This document shows positions 16,560 to 25,345 of a stretch of 64,000 nt of DNA, in pieces (the stretch's first letter is position 1; each line of letters starts with the position of its first letter). Source of the stretch: Kitasatospora sp. MAP5-34. Lineage in GTDB: Bacteria > Actinomycetota > Actinomycetes > Streptomycetales > Streptomycetaceae. Position numbers and translations under genes: made by a program. The stretch is from the NCBI RefSeq assembly GCF_029894335.1, contig NZ_JARXZC010000018.1:1-64000 (forward strand). Reading direction: 5' to 3'. The notes beneath the pieces were generated by a model that searched no databases, had not been told where the DNA came from, and was given only the letters and a program-made list of their open reading frames with translations.

Positions 16560-16578
16560 TAGTCAGTCCAGTTGACTA
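16560..16578. promoter_or_regulatory. MarR operator copy 2
   Basis: TAGTCAGTCCAGTTGACTA: the outer arms TAGTCA/TTGACTA are near perfect. It shares TAGTCAG-N4-GTTGAC with copy 1 and covers the predicted transcription start of the cupin gene, an ideal place for repression. Confidence 0.72.
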
Positions 16579-16604
16579 CTTCCCAACTTCCCCTGGAGAG
16601 ACCC

Positions 16605-16979
16605 ATGCCCTTGTCGACTCTTGCCGACGCCAAGGTGTTCGCGCGCGACGGCTTCACCTTCCGACCGCTGGCCGTACCGTCCCGAGGGAGTACCGAACTG
16701 GCGCTCTGGGCGCTGGAGATCGCGCCGGGCGCGGCCAGCGAGGTCCACTCGATGGACCGCGAAGAGGTCTTTGTCGTGATCACCGGCCAGGTCTGCGCCA
16801 CCGTCGGCGGCCAGGAGCTCAGCGCGGGGAGCGGTGACGCGATCATCGTCCCCGCCCGTACCCTGCTGCAGATCCGCAACGCCGGCTCGGAGAACCCCGC
16901 GACGCTGACCGCAGCGACCTCGGTCGGGATGAAGGCCACGGTCGGTGACGCGACCTTCCCGCCGCCGTGGGCCCAGTGA
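16605..16979 (+). CDS. Cupin-domain protein
   Basis: 124 residues. ATG 16605 is chosen because GGAGAG precedes it by 5 bases; a frame opening at 16572 lacks such a site and would run through the operator. The protein is a single small cupin barrel: LEIAPGAASEVHSMDREEVFVVITGQVCATVGGQE (motif 1, with the metal-type His and Glu residues) and GDAIIVPARTLLQIRNAG (motif 2). Residues GxxxxxHxMDREEVF fit a metal-binding or small-molecule-sensing cupin. Control by the divergent MarR protein suggests a role in handling or modifying an aromatic or oxidised compound, but no substrate can be named. Confidence 0.85.
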   Translation: MPLSTLADAKVFARDGFTFRPLAVPSRGSTELALWALEIAPGAASEVHSMDREEVFVVITGQVCATVGGQELSAGSGDAIIVPARTLLQIRNAGSENPATLTAATSVGMKATVGDATFPPPWAQ

Positions 16980-17039
16980 GCCGACATCGCGCGTCGCCGT
17001 GATCCCCGACGCGGGACACTCGCGCGGAACGTCAGAACG

Positions 17040-17318
17040 TCAGAACGGGGCCGGACCGCTACCGGTGATTTCCAGAGCCCCGGCCCCCGTACTGCCGTCC
17101 GTCCGCACGAAGTCGCCCTCCCGCCCGTCCGGGAGGCGCACCTGCCCGCTGCGCACGTCCCCCATCAGCTCGAAGTCCTCGTCCCGGTCCGCCTGGAGGT
17201 GGCCGCCCCAACCCGGGCCGCCGTCCGAGGAGCGGTGGACGGACAGGTCGGCATGCACGACGATCTCGAAGCCGCTGTGCAGCACGGTCGCCAGCCCTCG
17301 GTAGCTGTTCTCGTTCAC
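17040..17318 (-). CDS. Hypothetical protein, 92 residues
   Basis: The likely start is GTG at 17316-17318 (VNENSYRGLATVLHSG). GGGGGG lies directly before it, so the start is not firm; no ATG is available. The protein has no signal peptide or membrane span. It alternates short beta-like strands with the phrases GWGGHLQADRDEDF and VRLPDGREGDFVRTDG, reminiscent of small beta-sandwich proteins of unknown function common in streptomycetes. It ends 61 bp from the cupin gene (convergent) and follows the binding-protein gene on the same strand by 73 bp. I do not recognise its function. Confidence 0.6.
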   Translation of the reverse strand: MNENSYRGLATVLHSGFEIVVHADLSVHRSSDGGPGWGGHLQADRDEDFELMGDVRSGQVRLPDGREGDFVRTDGSTGAGALEITGSGPAPF

Positions 17319-17391
17319 GCCCCCCAGTCTCTGCCGTCCGGTCCGGGTCTGCACTCCCAGTGCGCTCCGGCCGGGCTTGGACCGACCGGCC

Positions 17392-18381
17392 TCAGCCCGC
17401 GTACCGGGGCATGGGGGGCTGCGGAGTCGGGCCGAAGCGGCCCATCCAGCGTTCGTAGAGCCGTTGCCAGGTGCCGTCGGTGCGGATCTGGTCCAGCACG
17501 GCGTTCGTGTAGCGCACGAGGTCGGTGTTCTCCCGGGCGATGGCCAGGCCGTGCGGTTCGGCGGTGAAGGCGGGGCCGACGAGTTCGGTCTGCGGGTCCT
17601 GGGCCTGAAGCCCCTGCAGGATGTGCTCGTCCGTGGAGATCCCCTGGATCTGGCCGAGTTGGAGCAGTACGAGGCAGTCCGTCCAGTCCGCCACCCCGAC
17701 CGGGACCACCGGCGGGCGGGCTGCGGCCAGTTCGGCGATGGAGGTGGTCCCGGTGGCCGCGCAGACCTTGCGACCGGCCAGGTCGGCCAGGTTGCGAACC
17801 CCGGATCCCCGGCTGACAAGCACCCGCTGACCGTCGTCGAAGTAATCCGTCGAGAAGGCGACTTGCTGCTCCCGCGCACAGTTGATGGTGATCGAGTCGG
17901 CGGCGAGGTCGACCTCGCCCGAGGCCACCACGGTGAGCCGCTGCGCGGAGCTGACGGTACGGAAGTCGACTCGGTTCGGGTCCCCGAACAGCCTGCGGGC
18001 GATCTCGTGGACCAGATCGATGTCGAAGCCCTGGAGGGTCCCGGTCTGCGGATCGCGATAGCCCCAGAGGTAGGAGTTCTGGTCGACGGCGGCGATCAGA
18101 CGGCCCCGGCTCTGGATGCGCTGCATGGTCGAACCGGAAGGCATCGGGGCACCGGGCGGAGGCAGGGGGTCCATCGGATGCAGGCTCGCCAGCGGGTCAC
18201 AGGCCGGCACGGCAGCGACTCCGGTGCTGGCCACGGTAGCGGAGCCGACGCTCAGACCGCGCACCCTGGGCGGCCCGCTCTGCGCCCCCGCGAAGGCCGG
18301 CAGCAGGACCACCGCCGACACAACCAGCAACCGCAGGGCCCGCGTTGCTCTCCATCGTCCCGGTAAGCGCCGCACCGGCAC
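17392..18381 (-). CDS. Amino-acid-type extracellular solute-binding protein (family 3)
   Basis: 329 residues from GTG 18379-18381, with GGGGGAGGGGCG just before it. An N-terminal hydrophobic segment (about 15-33) makes it exported, anchored or processed. The body is a family 3 periplasmic-binding fold: RGRLIAAVDQNSYLWGYRDPQTGTLQGFDIDLVHEIAR, then VDFRTVSSAQRLTVVASGEVDLAADSITI and LAGRKVCAATGTTSIAEL. This is the GlnH-like layout. No permease or ATPase gene is adjacent, so it may act as a sensor partner, as the mycobacterial GlnH does in the GlnH/GlnX/PknG pathway, or work with a distant transporter. Ligand inferred as an acidic or amide amino acid. Confidence 0.87.
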   Translation of the reverse strand: MPVRRLPGRWRATRALRLLVVSAVVLLPAFAGAQSGPPRVRGLSVGSATVASTGVAAVPACDPLASLHPMDPLPPPGAPMPSGSTMQRIQSRGRLIAAVDQNSYLWGYRDPQTGTLQGFDIDLVHEIARRLFGDPNRVDFRTVSSAQRLTVVASGEVDLAADSITINCAREQQVAFSTDYFDDGQRVLVSRGSGVRNLADLAGRKVCAATGTTSIAELAAARPPVVPVGVADWTDCLVLLQLGQIQGISTDEHILQGLQAQDPQTELVGPAFTAEPHGLAIARENTDLVRYTNAVLDQIRTDGTWQRLYERWMGRFGPTPQPPMPRYAG

Positions 18382-18612
18382 CGCCCCTCCCCCAGTGCCC
18401 TGCCCACGACGGGGCCTCCGCCCCCAGCGTAGGGATCCTCCGACGATCCTTCAATGGATACTGCCATCCCGTGATCTCTGCAGGGAATCCTGGTAGTACC
18501 TGCGGCCGGCGTGCGGGGCTCGACCTCGCGCCGCCCTACGATATTGGTTCTCGCCCGCCTGGAAGAACCGAGGTACCGGAGTTGCCCGATCACCCCCACT
18601 ACGGTAAGCATG

Positions 18613-18710
18613 GCCGCGAGCCGCGAGCCGCGAGCCGCGAGCCGCGAGCCGCGAGCCGCGAGCCGCGAGCCGCGAGCCGCGAGCCGCGAGCCGCGAGCCG
18701 CGAGCCGCGA
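18613..18710 (+). repeat. 14 perfect tandem copies of a 7-bp unit (GCCGCGA)
   Basis: Bases 18613-18710 are exactly 98 bases of GCCGCGA repeated 14 times with no variation. The array lies in the 355-bp gap between the binding-protein gene (minus) and the GT-B-like gene (plus), ending 26 bases before the latter's start. The unit is not a multiple of three, so any frame reading through it cycles through all phases. Perfect conservation suggests recent expansion or ongoing slippage. The rest of the gap (18382-18612) shows no gene I can support. Confidence 0.95.
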
Positions 18711-18736
18711 AGTCGGTCTGAGTAGCCGGGGCGAGT

Positions 18737-20473
18737 GTGGACAGTAGGGTGGCGCGGCTACGGGTCCCGGTCGGTACGGACCCGTGGCGCTGGCGGACCT
18801 TCCAGAGCCTGCGCACCCTCGTGGTCGTGGCCCGTACCGTCACCTCGACCGTGCGGGTGCTGGAGGTGCTGCCCGACCTGCTGCGCGGTGACGACCGCGT
18901 CTCCGTCGTGTTCGCCTACGATCCGACCTCCGCGTTCAGCGACGGTGTCCTCGACCTGCTGCGCGACTCCGGCTGCCGGATCCTGCCCTGGGAGCAGCTG
19001 GCCGAGATCTCGCCCGACCTGATCCTGTCGGCGAGCGAGAATCTCGACCTCCCCGACGGGGACTGCCCGGTGCTCGTGCTGCCGCACGGGATCGGCTTCC
19101 AGAAGCTGGTCCCGGACTCCCGCAGCACCCGTACGCGGCTGTCCGGCGTGGTGCCGGAGCGGCTGCTGAAGCGGACGCGGCTGGCGATCTCGCACCCGGA
19201 CCAGGAGGCCCAACTGATCGAGGCCCACCCGGAGGCGGCGGGATGCACCGAGCTGGTCGGCGACCCGTGTTACGACCGGCTGATCGCGAGCCTGCCGCAA
19301 CGTGCGGCCTATCTACGGGCGTTGCGGGTGGAGCCGGGAAAGCGTCTGGTGGTGGTCAGCTCGACCTGGGGGCCGACGTCGCTGATCGCCCGGGACCCCG
19401 AGCTGCCCGCCCGGCTGCTGGCCGAGCTGCCGCTCGACGAGTACCGGGTCGCCGTCGTACTCCACCCCAATGTCTGGTCGGCGCACGGCGCCTGGCAGAT
19501 CCGCGCGCTCCAATCCGCTGCTCTGGAGGCCGGGCTGCTGATCGTCCCGCCCACGCGCGGCTGGCAGGCTGCCGTGGTCGCCGCCTCCGCCGTCGTGGGC
19601 GACCACGGTTCGGTGACGCTGTACGGCGCGTCCCTGGGCCGGCCCACCATGCTCGCCACCTTCGGCGAGGACCTGGTACCGGGCACCGCCGGAGCCGAAC
19701 TCGGCCGTACCGCACCTCGGTTGGACCCTCGCGCGCCGCTTCGGACCCAGCTCGAACGCGCCATCGACACCAACGACCCCGACCGGTGGGCCGCGCTCGC
19801 CGGACGGGCGTTCGCCGATCCGGGGCAGGCGATGGCGCGACTGCGTTCCCTCGTCTGCGAGTTGCTGGACCTGGCGGAGCCGACCGGCCCGACGCCCGTG
19901 CGCGCGTTCCCGGCGCCGCAGACCCAGCGAAGTGCCGTCACCGCGACTTCGGTGTCGCTGCACCTGGGAACAGTTCCTGACGAATCGTCAGCCAGTCGAA
20001 CCCTGAGCATGGAGCGCTACCCCGCCGCGCTCGCCCGCCGAGTCGACGAGGCCCCGGACGAATTCCGCTACCTGGCCTGCGACACGGACGAGCCCGACCC
20101 GAAACTCGCGCTCAACGCCTCCGTCCTGATCGAGCGCACACCACTCGACGCACCCAGCGCAGCGGCCCGGATCGCCGAGATCCTCGCCACCCACCCCGGC
20201 AGCCTCCTGGCCGCCGCCACCCTGGACATCACCACCCTGGACACCAGCACTCCGGACACCACCGGCGGACACCTGGTCGGGCTACGGGACGGCCGGCTCG
20301 TCGAGGTCTCCGGGGCACGAACCGGAGACCACGGTGTCGCCGCCGTCTACGCCTGCCTGCGGGCGGACCTCCCGCTCGACCGGAGCCGCTGGACCGTACG
20401 GACCGGAACCGCCCCCGGACCGGCGCAGCCGCTCACCCTGCGCCTGCGCGTACACGCGGACCGGTCCGACTGA
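18737..20473 (+). CDS. GT-B-like (CDP-glycerol glycerophosphotransferase-like) protein
   Basis: 578 residues from GTG 18737 (GGGGCGA upstream). The first half has FAYDPTSAFSDGVLDLL and VLPHGIGFQKLVPDSR; the second has VVVSSTWGPTSLIAR, VVLHPNVWSAHG and VVGDHGSVTLYGASLGRPTMLATFG. This two-part layout, with a glycine-rich HG motif and an acidic/SVTLYGA block, resembles the donor-binding half of GT-B enzymes such as teichoic-acid glycerophosphotransferases and UDP-sugar epimerases. The last 200 residues are less conserved in character, and no membrane span is evident. The 7-bp tandem repeat ends just before the start. It is convergent with the STAND gene, 7 bp apart. Substrate unknown; the fold assignment is moderate. 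Confidence 0.65.
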   Translation: MDSRVARLRVPVGTDPWRWRTFQSLRTLVVVARTVTSTVRVLEVLPDLLRGDDRVSVVFAYDPTSAFSDGVLDLLRDSGCRILPWEQLAEISPDLILSASENLDLPDGDCPVLVLPHGIGFQKLVPDSRSTRTRLSGVVPERLLKRTRLAISHPDQEAQLIEAHPEAAGCTELVGDPCYDRLIASLPQRAAYLRALRVEPGKRLVVVSSTWGPTSLIARDPELPARLLAELPLDEYRVAVVLHPNVWSAHGAWQIRALQSAALEAGLLIVPPTRGWQAAVVAASAVVGDHGSVTLYGASLGRPTMLATFGEDLVPGTAGAELGRTAPRLDPRAPLRTQLERAIDTNDPDRWAALAGRAFADPGQAMARLRSLVCELLDLAEPTGPTPVRAFPAPQTQRSAVTATSVSLHLGTVPDESSASRTLSMERYPAALARRVDEAPDEFRYLACDTDEPDPKLALNASVLIERTPLDAPSAAARIAEILATHPGSLLAAATLDITTLDTSTPDTTGGHLVGLRDGRLVEVSGARTGDHGVAAVYACLRADLPLDRSRWTVRTGTAPGPAQPLTLRLRVHADRSD

Positions 20474-20480
20474 GGGAGCG

Positions 20481-22673
20481 TCACCCGCCGTCGATCCTGC
20501 GCCGGAGCTCGTCCGCGTCCGGGCTGCCGCCCTGCTCGAAGATCTCCAGCGCACGGACCAGGTGGCCACGGGCGCCGCCCCGGTCCCCCGTCGTGCCTTC
20601 GAGCAGGTCGGCGAGCGCGATCCGGGTCCGTGCCTCGTAGTGCGAGGCGTCGGTGGCCCGCAGGGCCTCCACCGCCCGTTCGAGGTCGCTCCGGGCGCCG
20701 TCGGTGTCGCCGAGACGGGCCCGGACCCGGCCCAGGGCGGCGAGCGCCCGGGCCGCCATCCGCCGGTCCTCGTCCGCCAGGCTGTCGAACTCCTCGATGA
20801 CCCACCGCAGCGTCGCGGCCGCCTCCTCGGTACGGCCGTCGGCGTCCAGCGCGCAGCCGAGGAAGAAGCCGGCCACCGCCGCCCCTCGCCGGTCCGGGAC
20901 CTCCCGGTTCAGCCGCAGCGACTCCTCGAAGACGGCGACCGCGCGGGTCGGGTCCCGCCGCTCCCAGTAGCGGCCGAGGAATTCCTGCACCGACGCCCGG
21001 AGCAGCAGCCGCCCCGACTCGTCCGCGCGCAGGACGGCCGTCTCCAGCTCCCGGCTGGCCCGGTCGTCCTCCCCGAGGTCGAGCAGCGGGCGCGACAGCA
21101 GGCTCCGCAGTCGGGCCTCGGCGGCCGGGTCACCCTTGCCGTTGTCGTCCGCGACCGCCGCGTCCACTCCGAGCTGGAGGGACTCCCGCCAGTCGCCGAG
21201 GTGGCGGTGGTGCAGGAAGAGGGCGGTGAACGCCTCGGCGAGCTGCCAGGTCTGCCGGTACAGGCCGTGCCGGAGGCCCGCGCGCAGCACCGCGAGGATC
21301 GAGGCGCGTTCGGCCTCCAGCCAGGCCAGGGCCAACCGGCCGGCGGCCGGGCCGGCCTGCGCGAACGGGTCCGGTGCGTCCCGGAGCAGCTCCCGCAGGT
21401 CGGCGATCCGCAGCCGGTCGGCCCGGATCGCCCGGTCCGCGAGCGCGGTCAGGGCCAGGTAGTGCGTCACCAGTCGGCGTACCGCCTCGGCCCGCTCCTC
21501 CTCGGTGGCGTCCCGCTGGGCGCACTGCCGGGCGTGCAGCCGGACCAGGTCGTGCAGGTGGTAGCGCCCGTCCGGGGTCGCCTCCAGCAGGCTCGTCCGG
21601 ACCAGCTCCGCCAGCTGCAGCTGCACGGCGGAGGTTTCGGCACCGACCGCCGCCGCCACCGCGCCCGCGTCGAAACTCGGCGTCGGGAGGACGCCCAGCA
21701 CGCGGTAGAGCCCGGCCTGATCGGGCGTCAGGGTACGGTAGGCGAGCTCGAAGGCACTGGACACGCTGCTCTCCCCTTCAGTGGTCCGCACGGTCATCGC
21801 CGACAGCCTGGCCGACTCGTCCGAGAGTTCGTGGGCCACCGCCGCGAGGGTGAGGTGCGGCTGCATCGCCAGCCGCGCCGCCACCAGGTGCAGGGCGACC
21901 GGCAGCCCGGCGCACAGTTGGACGACGCCGCGGGCCGCGTCCGGTTCGGCCTCGACCCGCTCGGGTTCGCAGAGCACCGCCAGCAACTCCAGGCAGGCCG
22001 CGTCGTCCAGCGGCGCCAGCTTCATCAGCCGCACCTTGTCGAGCCTCAGCTCCCCGAGCTGGAGGTCGCTGGTGGCGACCACGGCGCTGCCCGCCCCCTT
22101 CGGCGTCAGCATCCGCACCTGGGACGGCTCCGTCACGTTCTCCAGCACCACCAGCAGCCGCCGCCCGCCCGACAGCCGGCGGTACTCCAGCAACCGGTCC
22201 TCGACGCTGTTCGGCAGGTACTCCTCGGCCTGGCCCAGCCTCTTCAGGCACACCGCCAGCGCCTCGGCGGCGTTCCCGCCCACCCCGCCGGCGGACACCG
22301 CGAAGTCGACGTAGAGCTGCCCGTCCGGGAAGCGCTCCCGGACGCTCTGCGCGAGCCGGCGGACCGTCGCCCGCTTGCCGACCCCCGGCAGGCCGCTCAC
22401 CAGGGCCGCCGCCACCGCGCCGGTCGTACCGGCGTCGAGCCATAAGGCCAGCCGCGCGAGCTCCTCGATGCGGTTGACGAAACCGGACAGGTCCCCCGGG
22501 ACGTCATCGGGCGGCTCCGCCTGCCGAGTCCGCGCGGTGGGCGGCACGTTGATGTTGACGGTGATGCCGCCGTGGACCCGGCCGATCTGGTAGGCGTCGC
22601 CGTGGACGGTGACCCCGTCCATCCGGACCGCACCCGACTCGCCCCGGTCTGCGAAACGTCCGTGGTTGTCCAT
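20481..22673 (-). CDS. STAND NTPase with NB-ARC-like domain and TPR repeats
   Basis: 730 residues from ATG 22671-22673. The short N-terminus (VHGDAYQIGRVHGGITVNINV) is of the kind found in many streptomycete NB-ARC proteins. The P-loop reads SGLPGVGKRATVRRL (Gly94-Lys100). Arg101 stands where Ser/Thr normally coordinates magnesium, and the Walker B-like strand RRLLVVLENV has Glu in place of Asp. After a winged-helix-like part (YRVLGVLPTPSFDAGAVAAAV, YHLHDLVRLHARQCA) come several TPR-like helical pairs to the C-terminus. It resembles the C-terminal part of AfsR but has no DNA-binding or BTAD domain. A signalling scaffold with weakened nucleotide hydrolysis is plausible; partner unknown. Confidence 0.85.
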   Translation of the reverse strand: MDNHGRFADRGESGAVRMDGVTVHGDAYQIGRVHGGITVNINVPPTARTRQAEPPDDVPGDLSGFVNRIEELARLALWLDAGTTGAVAAALVSGLPGVGKRATVRRLAQSVRERFPDGQLYVDFAVSAGGVGGNAAEALAVCLKRLGQAEEYLPNSVEDRLLEYRRLSGGRRLLVVLENVTEPSQVRMLTPKGAGSAVVATSDLQLGELRLDKVRLMKLAPLDDAACLELLAVLCEPERVEAEPDAARGVVQLCAGLPVALHLVAARLAMQPHLTLAAVAHELSDESARLSAMTVRTTEGESSVSSAFELAYRTLTPDQAGLYRVLGVLPTPSFDAGAVAAAVGAETSAVQLQLAELVRTSLLEATPDGRYHLHDLVRLHARQCAQRDATEEERAEAVRRLVTHYLALTALADRAIRADRLRIADLRELLRDAPDPFAQAGPAAGRLALAWLEAERASILAVLRAGLRHGLYRQTWQLAEAFTALFLHHRHLGDWRESLQLGVDAAVADDNGKGDPAAEARLRSLLSRPLLDLGEDDRASRELETAVLRADESGRLLLRASVQEFLGRYWERRDPTRAVAVFEESLRLNREVPDRRGAAVAGFFLGCALDADGRTEEAAATLRWVIEEFDSLADEDRRMAARALAALGRVRARLGDTDGARSDLERAVEALRATDASHYEARTRIALADLLEGTTGDRGGARGHLVRALEIFEQGGSPDADELRRRIDGG

Positions 22674-22777
22674 CCACTCCCCCGACGCCGGAAGCCAGCT
22701 GACTTGCTGTCACGTTACCGGAGACCCACCCGCAGCGCCGCCGGATGCCGGCTCCGGCGCCCACCGGACACAGGCCC

Positions 22778-23998
22778 TCACCCCCGGCGGCGCAGCTGCT
22801 CGCCACGGGCGAAGCGGCGGAGCCGGCCGAGCCGGGTGAACCTCTCGTGGTGTGCCACGGTGGCACGGTCCAGCTCCTCCATCAGGCGGCGGGAGCGGTG
22901 CTCCAGGTCCAGCTCGTCCAGGATCCGGTCGACCTCGGCGAGCAGCGAACCGTGCAGCTGCCAGGCGTGCGGATGCTGCTGGACCCGCCGCAGCAGCATC
23001 TGCGCGACCTGCTCGCGGCTGTGCCAGGCGGCGGAGAGTTCTGCGGTCAGGCGGGCTTCGGCCTCGTCGGCGTTGCTGCTGACGGGGGTGGTCACCAGCA
23101 CGGCGAAGCTGACCAGGGCCGCGCCGATGTATGCGAGCAGTTCCTCCAGCGCCACCGCGACCTCCGCCGGGAAGAGCAGCTCGCCCGGTTCCCGCCGCTT
23201 GGCGAGGTCGGTGAGCGAGCGGGCCAGCACGCGCACCACGACCACGCAGATCTCCAGCGTGTCCAGCCCGGTGCGCAGCACGAGCCGGGCGAGCAGCCCC
23301 TCCGTGATCCTCGGGTTCAGCCGGAGGCTGTCCTCCGCCTGGCGCAGCGCGGCGTCGACCTCGGCGATGGCCTGGTCGAGCAGACGGGCCTCGTGGAGCC
23401 GGCCGGCGGCGCGTTCGACCGGAACCGGGCTGCCCAGCTCCTCGGCGATGCTCAGCAGCAGATGGCGGGTGCGGCGGGCCAGGTCCTCGATGGATTCCGC
23501 CGCCGTGTCCAGCCACACCGGCGGCGCGAACAGGAAGTTGAACATCAGTCCGACCCCGGCCCCGATCAACGTCTCCAGCACCCGGTCCCACGCCTGGGAG
23601 GCCAGCCGGGTCACCCCGAGCACCAGCATCGCGCTGATCGCGACCTCGTTGACGAACTCGTCGACCCGGACGAACTGCCCGATGGTCAGCGACGCCAGGA
23701 TGATCAGGCCCAGGCTCCACCAGGACAGGCCGACCACCGAGCTGAACCCGATGGCGATCAGCACCCCGACCACCACGGAGTTCACCCGCCGGATGCCGGT
23801 GGTGAGCGTCGAGTAGAGGGTGACCTGGACGACGAGCAGCGCCGTGAGCGGCGCGGTCAGCGGGGCCGGCTCGGAACTCAGCCGTACCGCGACGGCGTAC
23901 GAGAGCGTCGCCGCCACGGTCGCCCGCACCGTCTGCACGACGACCGGGTCCTTACGGCGTTCCATCAGCGAGGTCACCGCACCATGGACATCGGGCAT
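22778..23998 (-). CDS. FUSC-family membrane protein (aromatic acid exporter-like)
   Basis: 406 residues from ATG 23996-23998 (MPDVHGAVTSLMERRKDP). The N-terminal third contains about five to six hydrophobic segments (TVRATVAATLSYAVAVRL, LTALLVVQVTLYS, VVVGVLIAIGF, SLGLIILASLTIG). The rest is a long soluble helical part with Arg/Glu-rich coiled-coil stretches (LDELDLEHRSRRLMEELDRATVAHHERF). This is the half-size FUSC arrangement linked to export of aromatic carboxylic acids. It is divergent from the AI-2E-type transporter gene with a 207-bp gap. Substrate unknown. Confidence 0.85.
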   Translation of the reverse strand: MPDVHGAVTSLMERRKDPVVVQTVRATVAATLSYAVAVRLSSEPAPLTAPLTALLVVQVTLYSTLTTGIRRVNSVVVGVLIAIGFSSVVGLSWWSLGLIILASLTIGQFVRVDEFVNEVAISAMLVLGVTRLASQAWDRVLETLIGAGVGLMFNFLFAPPVWLDTAAESIEDLARRTRHLLLSIAEELGSPVPVERAAGRLHEARLLDQAIAEVDAALRQAEDSLRLNPRITEGLLARLVLRTGLDTLEICVVVVRVLARSLTDLAKRREPGELLFPAEVAVALEELLAYIGAALVSFAVLVTTPVSSNADEAEARLTAELSAAWHSREQVAQMLLRRVQQHPHAWQLHGSLLAEVDRILDELDLEHRSRRLMEELDRATVAHHERFTRLGRLRRFARGEQLRRRG

Positions 23999-24205
23999 CT
24001 TCCCAGTCTTCCCGCCCCCGCCGGTCACGCCCGCACCGACACGACTCGGATGCCCGTACCGGCGAGGCGCGAGCTGCGCCACGCCGGTGCTCCTGCCTAC
24101 TGTGGTGGCTGCTGCTCCGCCCGGAATGCCACCGGGACGAGGCGCGACGTGACTGGATCTGGACCTGGACCTGACGGGACGAGATGTGACGGGAGGTGAG
24201 CCGGG

Positions 24206-25345
24206 ATGAGAGAGAGGTCGGCCCGGCACCCCGGGCCCGCTCCGCACACCCGCCCCGCCCGGCCGCGCGTCCGGCCCGCGACCGCGCCGCAGCGAGGACG
24301 GGCCGCACCGAGGATCGTCCCCGGACTGCAGCGCGCGGCCGGGTACGCCTGGCGGCTGCTGGTGGTCGGCGCCGCGCTCTACGCGGTCCTGGTGCTGCTG
24401 GGACGGCTGGTGCTGCCCGTGGTCGCGGTCTTCGCCGCGCTGGTGATCACGGCGATCCTCCGGCCGGCCGCCGACCTGGCCGGCAAGGTGATGCCGCGTG
24501 AGCTCGCCGTACTGGTGACGATCCTCGGCGCGCTGCTGCTGATCGCCGGGCTGCTCAGCCTGGTGGGCGCGACCGTGGCCGGGGAGTGGAGCAGCCTGGG
24601 CCACGAGTTCCGGGGCGGCCTGGACCGGATCGACCGCTGGCTCGAAGGGGCTCCGTTCCACGTTCGGCCGAGTGCGGTCTCGGGGCTGCGGAGCAAGGTC
24701 AGTTCGTTCGTCTCCGCGCACCGGTCCACCCTGATCAGCACGGCGGTGGGCGAGGCCACCCGCGTGGTCGAGGCCGTCACCGGCGCGGCCCTGGCGCTGT
24801 TCTGCTCGATCTTCTTCATCCACTCGGGCGATGCGATGTGGCACTGGGCGGAGCGTCAGCTGCCCGCCTCGGCCCGCCGGAGCTGGAGCCTGGCGGGCCG
24901 GGCCGGGTGGCGGAGCTTCGCGGGCTACACCCGGGGGATCATGATCGTCGCCGCCAGCAACGCCATCCTGGTGGGCATCGCGCTCACCGTCCTGGGTGTC
25001 CCGCTGGCGCTGCCGCTGACCGTGCTGGAGTTCTTCGCAACGCTGATCCCGCTGATCGGGTCGCCCATCGCGATGGCCGTCGCGGCGGTGGTCGCGCTGG
25101 CGGCCAAGGGGCCGGTGACCGCGCTGATCGTGCTGGCGCTGATCGTCGTCATCGGCCAGATCGAAGGACACGTGCTGCACCCGGTCGTCATGAGCTGGGC
25201 GGTACGGATCCATCCGGTGGTGATCGCACTGTCGGTGACGGCCGGCGGAATCCTCGCGGGTGTGATCGGCGCGGCCGTCTCGCTGCCCGTCGTCTCCGTC
25301 ATCTGGGCCGTCGTGCTCGAACTCCGCGAGGCGCGGGCGCGCTGA
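24206..25345 (+). CDS. AI-2E-family transporter-like membrane protein
   Basis: 379 residues from ATG 24206 with GGGAGGTGA upstream. After a basic, disordered 45-residue N-terminus there are paired hydrophobic segments (LLVVGAALYAVLVLLGRLVLPVVAVFAALVITAIL), a soluble middle with GEWSSLGHEFRGGLDRIDRWL, and four more spans including NAILVGIALTVLGVPLALPLTVLEFFATLIPLIGSPIAM. The PLIGS/PLALPL loops match the TqsA/YdiK group, whose members export small solutes or act as Na+/H+ antiporters. Substrate is not deducible. It stands alone. Confidence 0.87.
   Translation: MRERSARHPGPAPHTRPARPRVRPATAPQRGRAAPRIVPGLQRAAGYAWRLLVVGAALYAVLVLLGRLVLPVVAVFAALVITAILRPAADLAGKVMPRELAVLVTILGALLLIAGLLSLVGATVAGEWSSLGHEFRGGLDRIDRWLEGAPFHVRPSAVSGLRSKVSSFVSAHRSTLISTAVGEATRVVEAVTGAALALFCSIFFIHSGDAMWHWAERQLPASARRSWSLAGRAGWRSFAGYTRGIMIVAASNAILVGIALTVLGVPLALPLTVLEFFATLIPLIGSPIAMAVAAVVALAAKGPVTALIVLALIVVIGQIEGHVLHPVVMSWAVRIHPVVIALSVTAGGILAGVIGAAVSLPVVSVIWAVVLELREARAR

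Noticed and set aside
17030-17050. Short direct repeat ACGTCAGA x 2 after the cupin gene
   Set aside because: Two 8-bp copies are within chance expectation and suggest no function.
18613-18710. Possible CRISPR array
   Set aside because: Units are 7 bp with no spacers; a simple tandem repeat.
18345-18747. Frames encoding Ser-Arg-Glu-Pro-Arg-Ala-Ala repeats through the 7-bp array
   Set aside because: The repeat is open in several frames by its composition alone; no start with a convincing binding site. Treated as a DNA repeat.
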